A program made the position numbers and the translations under genes. This document shows, in pieces, positions 17,231 to 25,246 of a stretch of 64,000 nt of DNA. Location of the stretch: assembly GCF_016811915.1 (NCBI RefSeq), contig NZ_CP069127.1, positions 1,146,001-1,210,000 on the forward strand, read 5' to 3'. The DNA is from Brevibacillus choshinensis. Lineage in GTDB: Bacteria; Bacillota; Bacilli; Brevibacillales; Brevibacillaceae. Position 1 is the first letter of the stretch. The number at the start of each line of letters is the position of its first letter. The notes below the pieces were generated by a model. That model did no database searches, was not told where the DNA came from, and worked only from the letters and a program-made list of their open reading frames with translations.

Positions 17231-18775
17231 ATGGAAAACAAGCCGTTTACCGTAGAACGCCTCTTGCAGCTGCCTTTGTTTAACGGCGTGCAGGTCATGG
17301 CTGGCAAGAGCGGCGTATCCAAGGAAATCTACTATGTGGACAACATGGAAACCCCTACGTTGACAGGTTTTCTGCGACCCAATGAATTGATTCTGACGAC
17401 AGGCTATTCCTTTCGGCATGAACCGGCCATGCTGTGCCGATTGCTGGATGAAATGCATCGGGTCGGGGGTGCGGCTGTCGGTATCAAAACCAAGCGATTT
17501 ATCCAGGAAGTTCCGCAGGAGGCGCTGGACAAAAGCAATCAGTACGGCATCCCGCTGTTTGATATTCCCTTGGAGATTACGTTTATCGATATGACGCATA
17601 CCGTGATTGATCAAATTCTCAACCGGCAAGCGTTTTTGCTGCGAGAGGTGCGAGAAGTCAATCAGCAGTTCACGAATTTGGTGCTGAACAGGCGGACGAC
17701 AGAGCTGGTCGTTCTGATTGGGCATTTGCTCGGCTGCGAAGCGGCTGTGCTGAACGAGAACAAAGAGGTGGAGAGCTGCACCACGCGCTTTGGAGGGACA
17801 GACTTTGTCGATAAGCGTCCCGTGCAAGTGGGGAGCAAGGTGATGGGTTATTTGGCTATTTCCAGACAGCTCGGGGAACAGGAGCACTTTGAAGAGATGT
17901 GCCTCGACCATGCGATTACCGTCCTGGCCATCGAGTTCACCATTCGCCAGTCTCAGCAGCTGCAGCGCGAGCGGGAACAGGAGTCGTTTTTGGTGGAGCT
18001 GTTTTCCGGTTCGTCCCATCAGGAGGATTTGCTGCGGTATCGGGCCCAGCAGCTGGGAATTCCACTCGGGCGTTTTTTCTATGTCATGGTGCTCCAGATA
18101 CGTTCGGCCAATGAAAAGCAGGGCAGAGATCTGTACAACCAGCTGGTGCAAAAGGTGAACAAGCCCGGCGTGTACACGCGCAAGGGAGTGATCATCAACG
18201 ATTCGTTGATCGTGCTCTGCTCTACCGTACACGATTCGGCGGAAAAGCAGCGGTCTGAAGCCGAGCAGGTGATGAGCGAATTGGCGGGGGCTTGTGAGGA
18301 GCTGCCCGCGCATCCACAGCTGTTTGCTGCGATCGGTGGCATTCGTGAGCAGCTGTCTGATGTTCCATTGAGCAGACAGGAAGCGCATAAAGCGATGGCG
18401 ATCTGTCTCCACACCCAGCCCAAGCAAAAAATCGTCCATTTCCACGAAGTGCTGGTAGAGGACCTGCTATTGGACGCTGCGGGGCATCCCGTGCTGAATG
18501 CCCTTACCTCGATGTTGATTGAGCCGATTGTTGTCTATGATAAAGAATATGGAACAGAACTGCTCGCGACGCTCAGTGCGTTTCTGCGGACGGGAGGAAA
18601 CACCAAGCGGGTAGCGGAAGAGCTGTTTATCCACCGCAATTCCGTCCTGTATCGATTGGACCGGGTGAGCGAGATCATCCAAAACGACTTGAATGATCCA
18701 GAGGTTCGTTTCCGGCTGGATGTCGCCATGCGCGTATGGAAGACGAAGGATATTCATTCCAAGGCAGTGCTGTAA
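17231..18775 (+). CDS. PucR family transcriptional regulator
   Basis: PucR-type regulator of 514 residues. The N-terminal PucR sensing domain covers about 1-125 (FTVERLLQLPLFNGVQVMAG and TTGYSF are typical), a GGDEF-like region lies in the middle, and the C-terminal helix-turn-helix reads TKRVAEELFIHRNSVLYRLDR near 460-480. In Bacillus, PucR controls purine and allantoin catabolism. Here it stands 300 bases upstream of OPT, DUF917 and DUF1177 genes in the same direction and probably regulates them. ATG 17231 follows GAGGTGAG. Confidence 0.9.
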   Translation: MENKPFTVERLLQLPLFNGVQVMAGKSGVSKEIYYVDNMETPTLTGFLRPNELILTTGYSFRHEPAMLCRLLDEMHRVGGAAVGIKTKRFIQEVPQEALDKSNQYGIPLFDIPLEITFIDMTHTVIDQILNRQAFLLREVREVNQQFTNLVLNRRTTELVVLIGHLLGCEAAVLNENKEVESCTTRFGGTDFVDKRPVQVGSKVMGYLAISRQLGEQEHFEEMCLDHAITVLAIEFTIRQSQQLQREREQESFLVELFSGSSHQEDLLRYRAQQLGIPLGRFFYVMVLQIRSANEKQGRDLYNQLVQKVNKPGVYTRKGVIINDSLIVLCSTVHDSAEKQRSEAEQVMSELAGACEELPAHPQLFAAIGGIREQLSDVPLSRQEAHKAMAICLHTQPKQKIVHFHEVLVEDLLLDAAGHPVLNALTSMLIEPIVVYDKEYGTELLATLSAFLRTGGNTKRVAEELFIHRNSVLYRLDRVSEIIQNDLNDPEVRFRLDVAMRVWKTKDIHSKAVL

Positions 18776-18804
18776 AAGCTTTGTACAATCGGATATTTGT
18801 GATG

Positions 18805-18840
18805 GCGCCCAAAAATGGGGGTCAACTTTTGGGTCGCTTT
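18805..18840 (+). terminator. hairpin after pucR-type gene
   Basis: GCGCCCAAAA pairs with TTTTGGGTCGC (one bulge), followed by only TTT. It is probably a weak terminator 30 bases after the regulator gene, or a leader element of the next operon. Confidence 0.45.
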
Positions 18841-19077
18841 CCATAGGGGGAAGCGGCTTGTTTTTGCTAAAGTAAAAAAAAACAGAATAGATGTGCAATG
18901 AAACGTTGAAAGGGGAGAGGGACAGCGGCGTATGGAACATCGGTTCCCTGCAGGCAGCAAGGCTTACGAAGACCTTTTGCGCGAGTGTATCCCGTCCGCA
19001 GAAGGAAGAAACAGTATTAGAAATAACGACAATCGGGATTGTGCAATCATACAGAAATCGTAAAAGGGGGTAGGAAC
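18841..19077 (+). other. leader region of the OPT operon
   Basis: About 240 bases without a convincing gene, upstream of the OPT transporter. I found no confident promoter or riboswitch. A regulator-binding site for the upstream PucR protein is expected here, but no dyad stands out. Confidence 0.35.
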
Positions 19078-20679
19078 ATGGCCAAAGATAAGTCATCCAG
19101 AGAAAAACATCCCTCTGTTTTTGAGCCGTTCTCACTGCTGTTGAACGTTGGCTTGTCCGTATTTGGTGCGATTATTGGAATGCAGCTGATCACATCGCTG
19201 GGGGTAACGCCCAGCACTTCGATCATCGGTGCGCTGGCCGCCATGCTGATCGCTCGGATTCCGATGGAGATATTCTCGAAATACCGGTCGATTCACAGGC
19301 AGAACCTCGTGCAAACGTCTATCTCGTCCGCGACATTCGGGGCGGCGAACAGCCTCCTCATTCCGATCGGGATACCGTTTGCGATGGGCAAACCGGAGCT
19401 AATCATGCCGATGCTGATCGGGGCTGGGCTTGCGATGTTTGTAGACACGGCACTTCTGTACAAGCTCTTTGATTCCAAAGTGTTCCCGGCATCTGGCACA
19501 TGGGCTCCTGGTGTAGCAACAGCCGAAGCGATCATCGCCGGTGACAAAGGCGGAAAACGTGGTGCGCTTTTGGGAGCAGGTACTGTCATCGGTTTGCTTG
19601 GTTCCTATTTCGGAATTTCGATGTCGGCATTCGGGGTAGCGTTTATCGGAAACATCTGGGCGCTCGCGATGTTTGGTATCGGCCTTTTGCTCCGACAGTA
19701 TTCCGTACCGCTTTTCCATGTAGATGTAAACACGATGTACATTCCGCACGGCTTCATGATTGGTGCTGGTATCGTCGCCTTGTTCCAAGTGGCGTTTATT
19801 ATTTTCCGGAAAAAGAAACCGGTTACAACAGCTGCTGGCGTAGAAGAAGTGTCCTATACAGTAGGTGACAAGCAAACGTCCCGGACACTCGGAATCGGGT
19901 TTATCGCTTATCTGGTCGTGGCTTTGATCGTCGCCTTGCTGGGTGGTCTGATGACGGACATGTCGTTTGGCATGCTGATCGGGTTCTTGATCTTTGCTGC
20001 TTTTGCAGCGTATGTTCACGAATTGATTGTAGGGATCGCCGCGATGCACTCGGGTTGGTTCCCTGCGTTTGCGATTGCTTTGATCACGCTGATCATCGGG
20101 ATGATGATCGGGTTCCCGCCAGTGGCGCTGGCGCTTTTGGTAGGCTTTAGCGCTGCCACAGGTCCTGCATTTGCAGATATGGGCTACGACCTGAAAACGG
20201 GCTACATTCTGCGTGGTAACGGTGCCGATCCGCAAGCCGAGCTGGAAGGCCGCAAACAGCAGTACATCGCTGGTCTGATCGCATTTGGAGTCGCATTGAT
20301 TACCGTCGCGTTCTCGTACAACAGCTTTTTCTCCCAAGGGCTCATCCCGCCGGTAGATAAAGTGTATGCCAGCACGATTGAAGCAGGCACTTCTCCAGAG
20401 GTAGCGAAGCAGCTCTTGATGTGGGCGATTCCTGGCGCGATCCTGCAGTTGATCGGTGGATCCAGCCGTCAGGTGGGGGTTATGTTTGCAACCGGCCTTT
20501 TGATCCTCAATCCGAATGCAGGCTGGGCGGTACTGGGCGGTATTCTGATCCGCATGATCGTTTTGAAGCTGAAAGGCAAGGAAGCAGAAAGCACACTCAG
20601 CATTCTCGCGGCTGGTTTTATCGCAGGGGATGCCCTGTATAGCTTCTTTAGTTCTGTTGTGAAATTTGCCAAGAAATAA
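19078..20679 (+). CDS. OPT family oligopeptide-type transporter
   Basis: Integral membrane carrier of 533 residues with about fourteen hydrophobic segments, belonging to the OPT (oligopeptide / yellow-stripe) superfamily. Seen features include the glycine-rich WAPGVATAEAIIAGDKGGKRG loop (split here as an OPT signature), MYIPHGFMIGAG and PAFADMGYDLKTGYILRG. ATG 19078 follows GGGGGTAGG; the frame runs upstream without a better start. Two metabolic genes of unknown function follow closely (29-base and 33-base gaps), so all three should form an uptake-and-breakdown operon downstream of the PucR regulator. Confidence 0.85.
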   Translation: MAKDKSSREKHPSVFEPFSLLLNVGLSVFGAIIGMQLITSLGVTPSTSIIGALAAMLIARIPMEIFSKYRSIHRQNLVQTSISSATFGAANSLLIPIGIPFAMGKPELIMPMLIGAGLAMFVDTALLYKLFDSKVFPASGTWAPGVATAEAIIAGDKGGKRGALLGAGTVIGLLGSYFGISMSAFGVAFIGNIWALAMFGIGLLLRQYSVPLFHVDVNTMYIPHGFMIGAGIVALFQVAFIIFRKKKPVTTAAGVEEVSYTVGDKQTSRTLGIGFIAYLVVALIVALLGGLMTDMSFGMLIGFLIFAAFAAYVHELIVGIAAMHSGWFPAFAIALITLIIGMMIGFPPVALALLVGFSAATGPAFADMGYDLKTGYILRGNGADPQAELEGRKQQYIAGLIAFGVALITVAFSYNSFFSQGLIPPVDKVYASTIEAGTSPEVAKQLLMWAIPGAILQLIGGSSRQVGVMFATGLLILNPNAGWAVLGGILIRMIVLKLKGKEAESTLSILAAGFIAGDALYSFFSSVVKFAKK

Positions 20680-20708
20680 AAAGCATCAGGAGATGGAGGA
20701 GAAACAAA

Positions 20709-21770
20709 ATGGCGAAAGTGACCTTGACGACTTCCATGATGGAAGCAGCTGTATACGGCGGATGCGTATTGGGCGGAGGCGGAGGCGGCTGGCTGGAGGA
20801 TGGACTGGAATCAGGACGCCTCGCATTGGAAGTAGGAGCACCACAGCTGTTCACGGCAGATGAAATGATCGATGAAGATCTGCTGGCGACGGTTGCGCTG
20901 GTGGGGGCACCTGCTGCCACAGATCAATACACGAAACCGATGCATTACGTCCGCGCCCTGCAGCTGCTGGAAAAGACAATCGGCCAGCCGATCAAAGGGA
21001 TCATCACCAATGAAAATGGCGCAGGTACTACGGTGAACGGCTGGTTCCAAGCAGCGGTGACGGGTCTTCCCGTGATTGACTCCCCGTGCAATGGACGCGC
21101 TCATCCGACTGGCCTCATGGGTGCGATGAATCTGCATGAGCTGGACGGCTTCATTTCTCATCAAGCAGCTGTGGGTGGTAAGGATGAGCGCTATCACGAG
21201 GTATGTGTGAGTGGCCGCTTGCAGCAGGCAGCGGGTCTGGTACGCAAGATTTCCGTAGAAGCAGGCGGGCTGGTTGTCGTTGCCCGCAATCCCGTGACAG
21301 CAGCATACGCGCGGGCAAATGGAGCGCCTGGGGCGATCCAGCAAGCGATTGAAGTAGGGGAAGCTCTGCTCGGCGCAAAAGGCGAAGCCGCAATCGATGC
21401 TGTCTGCCAGAAGCTCGGCGGACGCGTCATTACGGCAGGTGTGGTAGATGAATTCGATTTGAATACCGCTGGCGGCTTTGATGTGGGACGCGTCGTAATC
21501 AACGGGCATGAAATGACGTTCTGGAACGAGTACATGACGCTGGAAGTGAACGGAGAGCGTCTGGGTACATTCCCGGATCTGATCATGACGCTGGATGCCG
21601 AGACAGCCAAGCCGATTGTCTCCGCAGCAGTGGAGAAAGGCCAGAAGCTCGCTATTATCCACGTACCAAAAGAGAATCTGATTTTGGGTGCGACGATGCG
21701 CAACCGCGAGCTGATGGCTTCAGTGGAAGGTGCCGTCAACAAACAGATTCTTTCCTATATCTTTGCGTAA
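20709..21770 (+). CDS. DUF917 family protein
   Basis: A 353-residue cytoplasmic protein of the DUF917 / S-methyl-thiohydantoin desulfurase-like family. The N-terminal glycine motif GGCVLGGGGGGWLEDGL and the following VGAPAATDQY are typical, as is NGRAHPTGLMGAMNLHE. Families of this kind occur with hydantoinases and transporters, so a role in opening or modifying a cyclic amide is plausible but not shown. ATG 20709 follows GGAGGAGAAAC. It lies between the OPT transporter and the DUF1177 gene in one operon. Confidence 0.85.
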   Translation: MAKVTLTTSMMEAAVYGGCVLGGGGGGWLEDGLESGRLALEVGAPQLFTADEMIDEDLLATVALVGAPAATDQYTKPMHYVRALQLLEKTIGQPIKGIITNENGAGTTVNGWFQAAVTGLPVIDSPCNGRAHPTGLMGAMNLHELDGFISHQAAVGGKDERYHEVCVSGRLQQAAGLVRKISVEAGGLVVVARNPVTAAYARANGAPGAIQQAIEVGEALLGAKGEAAIDAVCQKLGGRVITAGVVDEFDLNTAGGFDVGRVVINGHEMTFWNEYMTLEVNGERLGTFPDLIMTLDAETAKPIVSAAVEKGQKLAIIHVPKENLILGATMRNRELMASVEGAVNKQILSYIFA

Positions 21771-21803
21771 GAACAAGGAGAGCTACAACAGGAGGTAAGG
21801 TGT

Positions 21804-22748
21804 ATGTCTTGGAAACAAACAATCACCGTCTTTGAAGCGCTGGATAGCGCATATGTCAGTGGGGAGACGATCAAAGAATTGTTTGCCCCTTATCAAGCGG
21901 TAACGGTTAGCGTCCAAACCGTGACAGGAGAAGAAGGCAGCACGGATTTCGTGAAGATCGTCATCCCGGGCAAAAACGGGAAAACCTCGGGTGGCAGCGC
22001 GCCAACCTTCGGGATTATCGGACGATTGGGCGGAATCGGGGCAAGGCCGAGCCGAATCGGGATGGTATCGGATGCGGATGGCGCGATCGCTGCGATTGCA
22101 TCGGCTTTGAAGCTGGCCGATATGCAAACAAAAGGGGACATCCTCACAGGCGATGTCATCATCAGTACGCACATTTGCCCGAATGCGCCGACACAGCCGC
22201 ATGAGCCGGTAGACTTCATGGGCTCGCCTGTCGACATTCTGACCATGAACAGGTATGAGGTCATTCCGGAGATGGAAGCGATCCTGTCGATCGATACGAC
22301 GAAAGGAAACCGGATCGTCAACCACAAAGGCATCGCGATCTCACCGACGGTCAAGGAAGGCTACATCCTGCGCATCAGCGAGGATTTGCTCCGCATCATG
22401 GAGATGACGACGGGTCAGCTCCCGGTCACTTTCCCAATCACGATGCAGGACATCACGCCATACGGAAATGATTTGTTCCACATCAACAGTATCCTGCAGC
22501 CGGCTGTCGCTACTGATGCACCGGTAGTCGGGGTCGCCATTACGGCACAGACAGCGGTTCCAGGCTGCGGCACGGGTGCCAGCCATGAGTCCGATATCGC
22601 GCTAGCTGTCAAATTCGCGGTAGAAGTCGCGAAGGAGTTCACGAATGGCCTCGCTACTTTTTATGACAAAGCGGAATACGCCCATATTCTCAGCCGTTAC
22701 GGCTCGATGAAAATGCTTCAAACGATGGGGAACGCAGCAGGCGAATAA
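21804..22748 (+). CDS. DUF1177 family protein
   Basis: A 314-residue soluble protein matching the DUF1177 family, whose function is not known. Conserved-looking stretches are IGRLGGIGARPSRIGMVSDA, STHICPNAPTQPHEPVDFMG and a C-terminal PGCGTGASHESDIALAVKFA, the last two holding Cys and His residues that could bind a metal. Members are often found beside OPT transporters and DUF917 proteins, as here. ATG 21804 follows AGGAGGTAAGG. A strong terminator follows. Confidence 0.82.
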   Translation: MSWKQTITVFEALDSAYVSGETIKELFAPYQAVTVSVQTVTGEEGSTDFVKIVIPGKNGKTSGGSAPTFGIIGRLGGIGARPSRIGMVSDADGAIAAIASALKLADMQTKGDILTGDVIISTHICPNAPTQPHEPVDFMGSPVDILTMNRYEVIPEMEAILSIDTTKGNRIVNHKGIAISPTVKEGYILRISEDLLRIMEMTTGQLPVTFPITMQDITPYGNDLFHINSILQPAVATDAPVVGVAITAQTAVPGCGTGASHESDIALAVKFAVEVAKEFTNGLATFYDKAEYAHILSRYGSMKMLQTMGNAAGE

Positions 22749-22785
22749 CAAGGCAGATCGATTTCATCCACGCAGCTCTTGTGGA

Positions 22786-22824
22786 CCACCAGGCTTATAA
22801 AGGCCTGGTGGCTTTTCTTTTTTT
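22786..22824 (+). terminator. Rho-independent terminator
   Basis: CCACCAGGC pairs with GCCTGGTGG, followed by CTTTTCTTTTTTT. It ends the OPT-DUF917-DUF1177 operon. Confidence 0.88.
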
Positions 22825-22833
22825 CAGCAGCAT

Positions 22834-22849
22834 TGGCACGAGTGTTGCA
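22834..22849 (+). promoter_or_regulatory. sigma-54 promoter of the EtfD-like gene
   Basis: TGGCAC-GAGTG-TTGCA is an exact match to the -24/-12 consensus TGGCAC-N5-TTGCA. It lies ten bases after a terminator and 50 bases before the start codon, as expected for a real promoter. Confidence 0.85.
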
Positions 22850-22898
22850 ATTCTCTTTCCGCAGGATGGAAGAACCCTAGCGACCAAGGAAAGGATGA

Positions 22899-24971
22899 AT
22901 GCCGATGTTGGATCTGCTCCATGCACTCGCTTTTATCGTGGTAACGGGACTTGCCTTGTACATGTTTGCTCATGTGGTTTACAGTCGTGTCGTCTTTATC
23001 AGGCTAGGCCGTAAATCGAATCTGAAAGAGGATACACGACAGCGGATACAAGAAGTCCTCGTGAACGTGTTTGGGCAAAAGAAGCTGTTAAAAGACAAGA
23101 AAAGCGGAATCATGCATGTCATCATGTTTTACGGATTTATCATTTTGCAGCTGGGTGCTCTCGAATTGATCATCAAAGGCTTCGTCAAAGGCTTTGCTTA
23201 TCCGATTGGCGGCGCACACAAGTATTTCAGCCTGCTGCAGGAGATTACCACGGTTCTCGTTCTATTGGCCGTCATCTACGCCTTTTATCGCCGATATGTG
23301 GAGAAGCTGAAGCGGCTGAAAAGAGGGCTGAAGTCGGGGCTGGTCATCATTTTTCTGACCGTGCTGATGTCCTCGATTTTGCTTAGCCTTGCCGCCGAGC
23401 AGCGCTGGGTGGGGGATGAGGCGAGCTGGTTTGCTCCGTTCTCGTCTGTGATCGCGTACTTGTTTGCCGGGTTGAGCGAAGGAGCTGCAGGCGGATTGTT
23501 TTACCTCTTCTGGTGGGTCCATTTGCTGACACTGCTCTCGTTTCTGGTATATGTACCGCAGTCGAAGCATGCCCACCTGCTGTTTGCTCCGGCCAATGTC
23601 CTGCTGCGCGATACCAAGCCGATCGGTCAATTAACCACCATTGATTTTGAGGATGAGACGCTGGAGCAGTATGGGGCGGGGAAGATCGAGGACTTCCGCC
23701 AGAATCAGCTGATTGATTTGTACGCCTGCGTGGAATGCGGGCGTTGCACCAATATGTGTCCGGCATCAGGGACAGGCAAGACGCTATCGCCGATGGATTT
23801 GATCGTCAAAATGCGAGACCACCTCACCGAAAAGGGAGCGGCGATCACCTCGCGCACCGCATGGATGCCACGGTTTGCTTTTCAGCCGAATGCAGCAGCT
23901 GCCATGGCAGGCACGGGCATGGATGAAGTGGCGGTCACAGCAGAGCATGCATCGAGACAGCTGATCGGCGATGTGATCACGGAGGAGGAGCTGTGGGCGT
24001 GCACCACGTGCCGCAACTGCGAGGATCAGTGCCCGGTAGCGAACGAGCATGTGGAGAAGATCGTTGATATGCGCCGCTTTCTGGTACTGACAGAAGGGAA
24101 CATGCCGCACGAGGCCACTCGCTATTTCCAAAACATTGAACGGCAAAGCAATCCTTGGGGGATTAATAGAAAAGAAAGAATCAAATGGCGGGAAGGACGG
24201 GAGGATCTGTACATACCGACTGTAAAGGAGACTGAGGAGTTCGAATATCTCTTCTTCGTGGGTTCCATGGGCTCCTTTGACAATCGAAGTCAGAAGATCG
24301 CGCAAGCCTTCGCCAAAATCATGAATGTGGCTGGAGTCAAATTTGCCATCCTGGGCAATGAGGAGCGTAACTCGGGAGACACGGCGAGACGCATGGGGAA
24401 CGAATTTTTGTTCCAGCAGCTCTGTCAGGAGAACATCGCTGCGTTCCAGGCCTACGACGTCAAGAAAATCGTGACGATCTGCCCGCACACCTACAATACG
24501 TTTAAAAACGAGTACAGCGAGTTCGGTCTGGAAGCGGAAGTGTACCACCATACGGAGCTGATCTGGAAGCTGATACAGGAAGGGCGCATCGTCCCGACCA
24601 ATGAGGTGAAAGAGGCGGTCGCCTATCACGACTCCTGCTACATCGGCCGCTACAACGACATTTACGACATCCCGCGGCAAATCCTTGGGTCCGTGCCTGG
24701 CGTAACCATCCTGGAAATGAAGCGAAATCGGCAGGACGCCATGTGCTGCGGCGCTGGCGGCGGCATGATGTGGATGGAGGAAACGCAGGGAAAACGCGTC
24801 AACGTAGAGCGAACCGAACAGGCACTCCAGCTTGTCCCCACGACAATCGGCAGCAATTGCCCTTACTGCCTGACGATGCTAGGCGACGGAATCAAAGCAA
24901 AGGAAGCTGAGGAACAAGTAAAAGCACTGGACATCGCGGAAATCGTAGAAAGATCGCTGATCGCAGGTTAA
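22899..24971 (+). CDS. membrane Fe-S oxidoreductase, probable ETF:menaquinone reductase (EtfD-like)
   Basis: A 690-residue fusion of a membrane domain and an iron-sulphur/heterodisulfide-reductase module. The first 230 residues hold about five or six helices, like the heme-binding nitrate reductase gamma subunit. Two 4Fe-4S motifs follow (Cys 277, 280, 283, 287 and Cys 368, 371, 374, 378, each CxxCxxCxxxCP), then two CCG domains (DSCYIGRYND and CCGAGGGMMWMEE). The same architecture is found in mycobacterial EtfD, which passes electrons from ETF to menaquinone. The nearby etfBA genes and acyl-CoA dehydrogenase support that role. It has its own sigma-54 promoter and terminator. Confidence 0.85.
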   Translation: MPMLDLLHALAFIVVTGLALYMFAHVVYSRVVFIRLGRKSNLKEDTRQRIQEVLVNVFGQKKLLKDKKSGIMHVIMFYGFIILQLGALELIIKGFVKGFAYPIGGAHKYFSLLQEITTVLVLLAVIYAFYRRYVEKLKRLKRGLKSGLVIIFLTVLMSSILLSLAAEQRWVGDEASWFAPFSSVIAYLFAGLSEGAAGGLFYLFWWVHLLTLLSFLVYVPQSKHAHLLFAPANVLLRDTKPIGQLTTIDFEDETLEQYGAGKIEDFRQNQLIDLYACVECGRCTNMCPASGTGKTLSPMDLIVKMRDHLTEKGAAITSRTAWMPRFAFQPNAAAAMAGTGMDEVAVTAEHASRQLIGDVITEEELWACTTCRNCEDQCPVANEHVEKIVDMRRFLVLTEGNMPHEATRYFQNIERQSNPWGINRKERIKWREGREDLYIPTVKETEEFEYLFFVGSMGSFDNRSQKIAQAFAKIMNVAGVKFAILGNEERNSGDTARRMGNEFLFQQLCQENIAAFQAYDVKKIVTICPHTYNTFKNEYSEFGLEAEVYHHTELIWKLIQEGRIVPTNEVKEAVAYHDSCYIGRYNDIYDIPRQILGSVPGVTILEMKRNRQDAMCCGAGGGMMWMEETQGKRVNVERTEQALQLVPTTIGSNCPYCLTMLGDGIKAKEAEEQVKALDIAEIVERSLIAG

Positions 24972-24975
24972 CAAG

Positions 24976-25013
24976 CCCCTCACGGATGGGTTGGCTCGTC
25001 CGTGGGGGTTTTC
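24976..25013 (+). terminator. Rho-independent terminator
   Basis: CCCCTCACGGA pairs with TCCGTGGGGG, followed by TTTTC, just after the EtfD-like gene. Confidence 0.8.
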
Positions 25014-25040
25014 ATTTGTTGCCCCACCGACTCCATCTTA

Positions 25041-25054
25041 ATTCAAAGTTGAAT
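25041..25054. promoter_or_regulatory. inverted repeat upstream of the activator gene
   Basis: ATTCAA-AG-TTGAAT is a perfect 6+6 dyad, with a further ATTCAA at 25060. It lies about 40 bases before the -35 of the activator gene, where an autoregulatory or enhancer site could be. A shorter related dyad, TCAAATTTGA, occurs before the third sigma-54 promoter (near 29860). Confidence 0.35.
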
Positions 25055-25093
25055 CAAAAATTCAAAAATGATCAAGACAAGTATTCAGAAATG

Positions 25094-25122
25094 TTGTACT
25101 ATTTAAATAATGGCAATATAAG
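25094..25122 (+). promoter_or_regulatory. sigma-A promoter of the sigma-54 activator gene
   Basis: TTGTAC (25094-25099), a 17-base spacer and TATAAG (25117-25122) form a good vegetative promoter 125 bases before the GTG start. The activator is therefore probably made independently of sigma-54. Confidence 0.6.
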
Positions 25123-25206
25123 TGGAATTGAATAGCAAGGGAAGCTCGCACGGGATTGCTCATTCGTGTGTTTTTTTCTTGGTGGACTTTTCGTCAGCCG
25201 TCGATT

Positions 25207-25220
25207 TGAAAACGCTTTCG
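25207..25220 (+). promoter_or_regulatory. cre-like site in the activator leader
   Basis: TGAAAACGCTTTCG matches the cre consensus TGWAANCGNTNWCA at 13 of 14 positions. It lies 85 bases downstream of the -10 element and 26 bases before the start codon, a location where CcpA acts as a roadblock. Confidence 0.55.
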
Positions 25221-25246
25221 ATCATGAAACTCAGGAGGGAACCAAA

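Noticed and set aside
17198..18445. 415-codon open frame on the minus strand
   Set aside because: Antisense shadow of the PucR-type gene with no recognisable domain.
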